This document shows positions 59,078 through 64,000 of a stretch of DNA of 64,000 nt, one piece after another. The stretch comes from CAINVV01 sp038323575 (GTDB lineage Bacteria > Bacteroidota > Bacteroidia > Bacteroidales > Prolixibacteraceae), in NCBI GenBank assembly GCA_038323575.1, contig JBBQHB010000008.1, positions 18,816-82,815 of the forward strand, read 5' to 3'. The position numbers and the translations under genes were made by a program. Numbering within the stretch: the first letter of the stretch is position 1; the number at the start of each line of letters is the position of its first letter. The notes under the pieces are model-generated. The model saw only the letters and a list, made by a program, of their open reading frames with translations, was not told where the DNA came from and did no database searches.

Positions 59078-60517
59078 ATGAAGCATAAAATCTTCTTACT
59101 CCCTTTCATCTGTGCGCTTTCACCGGCACAAAATGTTTTGCATGCGGCCACGGAATCCAGGAATAACAAACCAAATATCATTTTGGTGATGAGTGATGAC
59201 CAGGGATGGGGGCAAACCGGTTATTACAACCATCCGGTTTTAAAAACGCCGAATCTGGATGACATGGCTTTACATGGATTGCGCATGGACCGTTTTTATG
59301 CCGGGGCTCCCTTATGTTCTCCAACAAGAGCCAGCGTTTTGACCGGTCGGTCAAACGACCGTACTGCAGTTTTTAGCGTCGGTTTTCCGATGAGAAGACA
59401 AGAGAAAACATTGCCTCAGGCACTCAGGAATGCCGGCTATAACACTGCCCATTTTGGGAAGTGGCATCTGGATGGTTACAAAGGCCCCGGTGCGCCAATA
59501 CTTGAAGGTGATACGCGAAGTCCCGGGTTCTTTGGGTTTGATGAGTGGCTTTCGGTCACCAATTACTTTGACATGAATCCGATCATGAGCAGAAAAGGAA
59601 AGTTCGAAGCGTTCACAGGCGGTTCATCCCGGGTTATAGTGAATGAAGCACTAAAATACATTCAAAAGAATTCTGAAAAAGACGAACCGTTTTTTGTCGT
59701 TATCTGGTATGGAAGCCCACACAATCCATGGCTTGCCAGTGATGAGGATAAAAAATCTTTCACAGCTTTAAATGAGGCAGCCCGGAATCATTACGGAGAA
59801 CTTGTTGATCTGGACAGAAGCATCGGCGTTTTGAGAAAAGGATTGCGTGACTTTGGAATTGCTGAAAATACTTTGGTGTGGTTCAACAGCGACAATGGTG
59901 GTTTGAAGAATTTCGGACCCGAAACAGTTGGAGGACTTCGGGGTTTTAAAGGTGAACTCTATGAAGGGGGACTGAGGGTTCCTTGCGTTATTGAATGGCC
60001 GGCAGTAATCAAGAAGAACAGAATATCGAAATTCCCCGCGTCGACAATGGATATTTTTCCGACCATTGCTGAAATGGTCAATGTTCCTAAGTCTGAAATG
60101 GTTTATCCAATTGATGGAATAAGTCTGAGAAAACTATTTGACAAGGATATTTCGGCAAGAAAAGCTCCTATCCCATTCAGGTATATGGGGAAAGGAGCAT
60201 TCATTGAGAACAACTTCAAATTGCTTGCACTGAATCTTAAACAGGATAAATTTGAATTATATGATTTAAAGAATGATCCGACGGAAAAAAACAATTTAAT
60301 CAATACGCAACCGAAAATTGCAAAGCAAATGATCGGTGCCTATAAAAAGTGGAGTGAATCGGTCGAATCAAGCATAGCCGGTACTGATTACACCGGGGGA
60401 TTGTCGGAACCTGATCCTGAACCACGTTTCTGGATGAATTCTCCTGAATATTTGCCATATATGGATGAACTGACTAAAAGGCCGGAATTCAAAAATTTAA
60501 AAATCAGCAATGAATAA
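59078..60517 (+). CDS. S1-family sulfatase (arylsulfatase type)
   Basis: Exported enzyme removing sulfate esters, 479 residues with a signal peptide (about 1-24). Metal ligands Asp40-Asp41 lie in IILVMSDDQGWG. The CSPTR motif (80-84) supplies Cys80, to be converted to formylglycine. Further features are LTGRSNDRT, FGKWHLDGY, SPHNPWLASDED, SDNGGLKNFGPETVGGLRG and GELYEGGLRVPCVIEWP. Its presence shows that the target glycan, or a decoration on it, is sulfated. The Cys-type motif needs a sulfatase-maturating enzyme, not seen in this window. The stop overlaps the next start by eight bases, indicating translational coupling with GH27. Confidence 0.93.
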   Translation: MKHKIFLLPFICALSPAQNVLHAATESRNNKPNIILVMSDDQGWGQTGYYNHPVLKTPNLDDMALHGLRMDRFYAGAPLCSPTRASVLTGRSNDRTAVFSVGFPMRRQEKTLPQALRNAGYNTAHFGKWHLDGYKGPGAPILEGDTRSPGFFGFDEWLSVTNYFDMNPIMSRKGKFEAFTGGSSRVIVNEALKYIQKNSEKDEPFFVVIWYGSPHNPWLASDEDKKSFTALNEAARNHYGELVDLDRSIGVLRKGLRDFGIAENTLVWFNSDNGGLKNFGPETVGGLRGFKGELYEGGLRVPCVIEWPAVIKKNRISKFPASTMDIFPTIAEMVNVPKSEMVYPIDGISLRKLFDKDISARKAPIPFRYMGKGAFIENNFKLLALNLKQDKFELYDLKNDPTEKNNLINTQPKIAKQMIGAYKKWSESVESSIAGTDYTGGLSEPDPEPRFWMNSPEYLPYMDELTKRPEFKNLKISNE

Positions 60518-62525
60518 CAAGGGAAAAACACTTATTCTAATCTTATTTTTGAAAATTTGGACGGCAGATTCGGCCATCGCCCAAATGGTATCTAATATCT
60601 GGTTGGATGATCTCAGGATAAAAACGATGTCGGAAGGAGTATCTTCAGTTGAGCTAAAACAGTCTGTCCCGGGAGATTCCATCAAAATTGGAGGGACGAA
60701 TTTTGATCGGGGAGTAATTGTGCCGGCTACCAGCGTGCTTTCTTTTTATCTTGATGGTAATGCGAGATCGTTTAAGGCTGTGGTTGGCGTTGCAGATATG
60801 GCTGGAAACAATGGGACGGTCAAATTTATTGTTGTCGGAGACCGGAAAATCCTTTTCGAAAGCCCTCAAATGAAAGCAGGAGATTTGCCGCAAAAAGTCG
60901 GTCTAAATCTGACAGGGATCAAACGATTGGGATTTTTGGTGACCGGTGACAAATTAGCGCACAACAGTGTACGCGGATATTGGGCAAATGCACAGTTTGA
61001 GATGACCGGTAATAAGGTTCCGATGCAAATGCCAAACGATGATGAAAAATATATTCTGACCCCGGTTCCGGGAAAGTGGCCCAGGATCAATTCTGCCAAA
61101 GTTTTCGGGGCTACTCCCGGCAATCCGTTTCTTTATACCATTGCTGCAACCGGGCAAAAACCAGTCACTTTTTCGGCCGCTAACTTGCCGGCAGGACTTT
61201 CTATCGATCCCAAAACAGGGATTATCTCCGGGGCAGTTTCGAAACGGGGAATTTATCCGGTAACCCTGAAAGCCAAAAATGAGCTGGGTGAAGCCGTTAA
61301 CCAACTGACCATTAAGATTGGCGATACCATCGCACTCACACCGCCAATTGGCTGGAACGGCTGGAACTCCTGGGCGAGGAATATTGACAGGGAGAAAGTG
61401 ATTGCCTCGGCCGATGCCATGGTAAAAATGGGACTCCGGGATCACGGTTGGTCCTACATCAACATCGACGATGCCTGGCAGGGACAGCGGGGAGGAAAGT
61501 ACAACGCCATTCAACCCAACGAAAAATTTCCTGATTTCAAAGGAATGATTGATTACATTCATTCGCTCGGTTTAAAATCTGGCATTTACTCAACTCCCTG
61601 GATTTCAAGCTACGCGGGGTATGTTGGCGGTTCGTCAGACATTACCTATGGAGATTATCCCGACTCCGTTAAAAACAACAAGCGCGCCTACCGCCGTTTG
61701 GGGAAGTACCGGTTTGAAAACAACGATGCCCTGCAAATGGCAGCATGGGGCATTGATTACCTCAAATACGACTGGCACATTGACTTACCTTCTGCAGAAA
61801 GAATGTCCGTCGCCTTAAAGCATTCGGGACGGGATATTTTGTACAGTCTGTCGAACTCGGCCCCTTTTGCGCAGGCAAAAGAATGGGCACAGGTTTCCAA
61901 TGCCTGGAGAACTGGTCCCGACATCCGCGATAGCTGGCTAAGTCTCTATATTTCGGCTTTTACCATCGACAAATGGGCGCCGTTCGCTGGTCCCGGTCAT
62001 TGGAACGACCCCGATATGCTGATTGTAGGCAATGTCACAACAGGCACAGACCTGCACCCTACCCGCTTGACACCCGATGAACAATACAGTCACGTCAGCC
62101 TCTTCAGCCTGCTGGCTGCCCCGCTGATCATCGGCTGTCCGATCGAACAGCTTGATCCCTTTACCCTGAATCTGCTAACCAACGACGAGGTTATCGAAAT
62201 TGATCAGGATCCGCTGGGCAAACCGGCCCGACTCGTTTCGGATGAAAATGGCGTTCAAATCTGGGTTAAACCATTAGAGGATGGTTCTTTGGCTGTTGGA
62301 CTCTTTAATACCGACAATTTTGGCAATACTCCTGAATCATTGTTCAGGTGGGGAGATGAAAAGTCAACAAAATATTCATTCGATTTTGAGAAAATTGGCC
62401 TAAAAGGAAATTGGAACCTGCGGAATGTTTGGAGACAAAAAGATTTAGGTGAATTTTCCGGCTCTTTTAAAACCGAAATTCCACATCATGGAGTTGTGAT
62501 GTTGAGGATAACTCCCAAAAATTAA
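60510..62525 (+). CDS. GH27-family alpha-galactosidase with NPCBM and Ig-like domains
   Basis: Exported exo-enzyme, 671 residues. Domains in order: signal (to about 25); NPCBM-type carbohydrate-binding domain (about 28-166, LDGNARSFKAVVGVADMAGN); Ig-like putative domain (about 185-272, PAGLSIDPKTGIISGAVSKRG); GH27 barrel (about 276-590) with PPIGWNGWNSWA, YINIDDAWQG, nucleophile Asp421 in YLKYDWHID and acid/base Asp471 in RTGPDIRDSW; C-terminal beta domain. It probably removes terminal alpha-D-galactose or beta-L-arabinopyranose, since GH27 includes both. It overlaps the sulfatase gene by eight bases. Confidence 0.94.
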   Translation: MNNKGKTLILILFLKIWTADSAIAQMVSNIWLDDLRIKTMSEGVSSVELKQSVPGDSIKIGGTNFDRGVIVPATSVLSFYLDGNARSFKAVVGVADMAGNNGTVKFIVVGDRKILFESPQMKAGDLPQKVGLNLTGIKRLGFLVTGDKLAHNSVRGYWANAQFEMTGNKVPMQMPNDDEKYILTPVPGKWPRINSAKVFGATPGNPFLYTIAATGQKPVTFSAANLPAGLSIDPKTGIISGAVSKRGIYPVTLKAKNELGEAVNQLTIKIGDTIALTPPIGWNGWNSWARNIDREKVIASADAMVKMGLRDHGWSYINIDDAWQGQRGGKYNAIQPNEKFPDFKGMIDYIHSLGLKSGIYSTPWISSYAGYVGGSSDITYGDYPDSVKNNKRAYRRLGKYRFENNDALQMAAWGIDYLKYDWHIDLPSAERMSVALKHSGRDILYSLSNSAPFAQAKEWAQVSNAWRTGPDIRDSWLSLYISAFTIDKWAPFAGPGHWNDPDMLIVGNVTTGTDLHPTRLTPDEQYSHVSLFSLLAAPLIIGCPIEQLDPFTLNLLTNDEVIEIDQDPLGKPARLVSDENGVQIWVKPLEDGSLAVGLFNTDNFGNTPESLFRWGDEKSTKYSFDFEKIGLKGNWNLRNVWRQKDLGEFSGSFKTEIPHHGVVMLRITPKN

Positions 62526-62569
62526 AAAATGAAATTATTAAACTGTTTGAACATCAAATTATTAAACAA

Positions 62570-64000
62570 ATGAAACTTACAACAATTTTATTTTTTCTAT
62601 TCGTTACCTCTTTAAATTTATTTGGTATCGAAATCGATATGCTTAAATATGGGGCAGACCCGACAGGAAAGACGCTGAATAATAAAATTATCCAAAAGGC
62701 CATTGACGAATGTTTCCTAAACGGAGGAGGAAAAGTTATTTTCCCTCCGGGCATCTATCTTTCAGGTACTATTTTGCTAAAAGACAATGTCGAACTTCAT
62801 TTAACACATGGTGCGACGCTTTTGGCAAGTGCAGAACATGATGATTTTCCAAGACAGCCCCAACCGGAATACCGCTCACAATATGATGCCGGGGGTTGGT
62901 ATTCTTTGATATATGCTGAAGGTGCAACGAACATTGCGATAACCGGTTTTGGAACCATCGATGGACAGGGTGCCATGCAAAAACCTCGTCCCAATGCAAA
63001 AAATGGTGGTATGGATGGAAGACCCAGGAACATTCTGTTTATAAGTTGCAAGCATATAGTGATAAAAGACATAACCCTAAAAAATTCCGGCATTTGGAAC
63101 CAACATTACCTGAATAGTGAGGATGTTATGATTGATGGCATTAAGGTTTACAATCACTCCAACCGTAACAATGATGGTATTGATATTGATGGATGCAGAA
63201 GGCTAATCTTGTCAAACAGCATAATTGATTCCGAAGATGATGCCATCTGTCTGAAAAGCACAGGCCCTGCGCCATGTGAAGATATTATAATAAATAATTG
63301 CATCGCAAGCAGTTTTTGTAATGGAATTAAGATGGGGACCGAATCTTCGGGAGGATTTCGAAATATTAATATCAGCAATTGTATTGTCAAGCCGTCAATC
63401 CATCCCGAAAAACCAACTGGAAATATGAGCGAAAGAGGAATAACCGGAGTTTCCCTTGAAATTGTTGACGGAGGCGCAATGGAGGGAATTTCTGTGAACA
63501 ATATCACTATTGAAGGAACCAACTGTCCGGTATATGTTCGTCTGGGAGGACGTGGCAGAATATATATGGAAGATATGGATACTCCGGAAGTTGGAAGCAT
63601 GAAAAATATTATCATTAGCAATATAACCGCATATAATTCGGGAAATTATGCATGTTCCGTTACTGGTATTCCTGGTCACTACGTGGAAAATATCCAACTT
63701 AATAATTTTAATATCACACAAATAGGAGGATTGGAACAGGGCGATTATTTACACTCAATGGATACGGTTGATGAATCGATTATGGGATATCCACAACCTA
63801 CTGTTTGGAGAAATTTACCTGCTTCTGGTCTTTTTTTGAGACATGTAAGAAATATATCCGTGAATGGATTTATGATTCAAACTATTGAAAAAGATCCCCG
63901 ACCTACGATTATGGCCGATGACGTTCATCAATTGAGAATTAAAAACGTAACCATCGGAGATAATTGTTCTGATGGAGTACCTTTTGTCCAAAGAAATGTG
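62570..64000 (+). CDS. GH28-family (polygalacturonase-like) glycoside hydrolase, partial
   Basis: The frame opens at ATG 62570 and stays open for 477 codons to the window end, so the C-terminus is missing. It has a signal peptide (about 1-18), then IDMLKYGADPTGKTLNNKII, GGGKVIFPPGIYLSGTILLK, FGTIDGQGA and the GH28 strip NNDGIDIDGC, EDDAICLKS, NGIKMGTESSGGFRN. It is related to the GH28 at 51767 but clearly distinct; it keeps the three catalytic Asp positions while the GHG motif is not evident. The second GH28 strengthens the case for a pectin-type backbone as the target of this locus. Confidence 0.9.
   Translation, partial: MKLTTILFFLFVTSLNLFGIEIDMLKYGADPTGKTLNNKIIQKAIDECFLNGGGKVIFPPGIYLSGTILLKDNVELHLTHGATLLASAEHDDFPRQPQPEYRSQYDAGGWYSLIYAEGATNIAITGFGTIDGQGAMQKPRPNAKNGGMDGRPRNILFISCKHIVIKDITLKNSGIWNQHYLNSEDVMIDGIKVYNHSNRNNDGIDIDGCRRLILSNSIIDSEDDAICLKSTGPAPCEDIIINNCIASSFCNGIKMGTESSGGFRNINISNCIVKPSIHPEKPTGNMSERGITGVSLEIVDGGAMEGISVNNITIEGTNCPVYVRLGGRGRIYMEDMDTPEVGSMKNIIISNITAYNSGNYACSVTGIPGHYVENIQLNNFNITQIGGLEQGDYLHSMDTVDESIMGYPQPTVWRNLPASGLFLRHVRNISVNGFMIQTIEKDPRPTIMADDVHQLRIKNVTIGDNCSDGVPFVQRNV

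Noticed and set aside
1..64000. CRISPR arrays, tRNA or rRNA genes
   Set aside because: No regularly spaced identical repeats with unique spacers were seen, and no intergenic stretch shows a tRNA TPsiC-type GTTCRANNC with a fitting acceptor stem.

Overview
The window looks like the chromosome of a member of the Bacteroidota, probably a polysaccharide-degrading lineage near the Marinilabiliales/Prolixibacteraceae. The basis is two SusC/SusD pairs with glycan-degradation genes, a FecR/STN signalling pair, promoters of the TAnnTTTG type, fused DAHP synthase-chorismate mutase, and DUF4271-hemD-rnpA gene order. The species cannot be named from sequence alone.

Layout. 229-13186: an alpha-mannan utilisation locus (FecR anti-sigma, SusC with complete STN domain, SusD, GH38, GH76) with a DUF1016/PD-(D/E)XK nuclease gene wedged into the operon. 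13200-18911: a scar region. A collapsed glutaminase-family pseudogene is fused to a dicarboxylate-symporter fragment, and the matching 3' symporter fragment lies 4.8 kb further on. Between them is a hipB-hipA-SNF2 helicase cassette. 18975-25053: a secreted Tat protein, a TolB-like protein, a sugar isomerase-like protein, a stand-alone TonB plug protein and an AAA/DUF4143 ATPase. 25518-44033: mainly housekeeping genes (metG, uppP, DAHP synthase/chorismate mutase, tyrA, polyprenyl synthase, ArsR, polA, dihydrouridine synthase, hemD, rnpA), mixed with decayed accessory genes and several dispersed repeat families. 44277-64000: a second polysaccharide locus with a FecR remnant, a SusC with half an STN domain, SusD, two GH28 proteins, GH3, GH29, GH27, an S1 sulfatase and two unrecognised secreted proteins. 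It runs off the window end and is compatible with a sulfated, fucosylated and galactosylated pectin-like glycan (inference).

The most striking signal is upstream of tyrA on the minus strand. A 22-codon leader peptide contains Tyr-Phe-Trp-Phe-Tyr-Tyr in a row. It is followed by a terminator whose 5' arm can pair with the end of the leader ORF, the layout of a ribosome-mediated attenuator sensing all three aromatic amino acids. Other signals worth a second look are the symporter gene split by the HipBA-helicase cassette, paired palindromic operators before hipB, and at least three families of short repeats lying 3' of genes. Decay is frequent in accessory genes (six broken genes), while every housekeeping frame is intact, so the breaks are unlikely to be general sequencing error.
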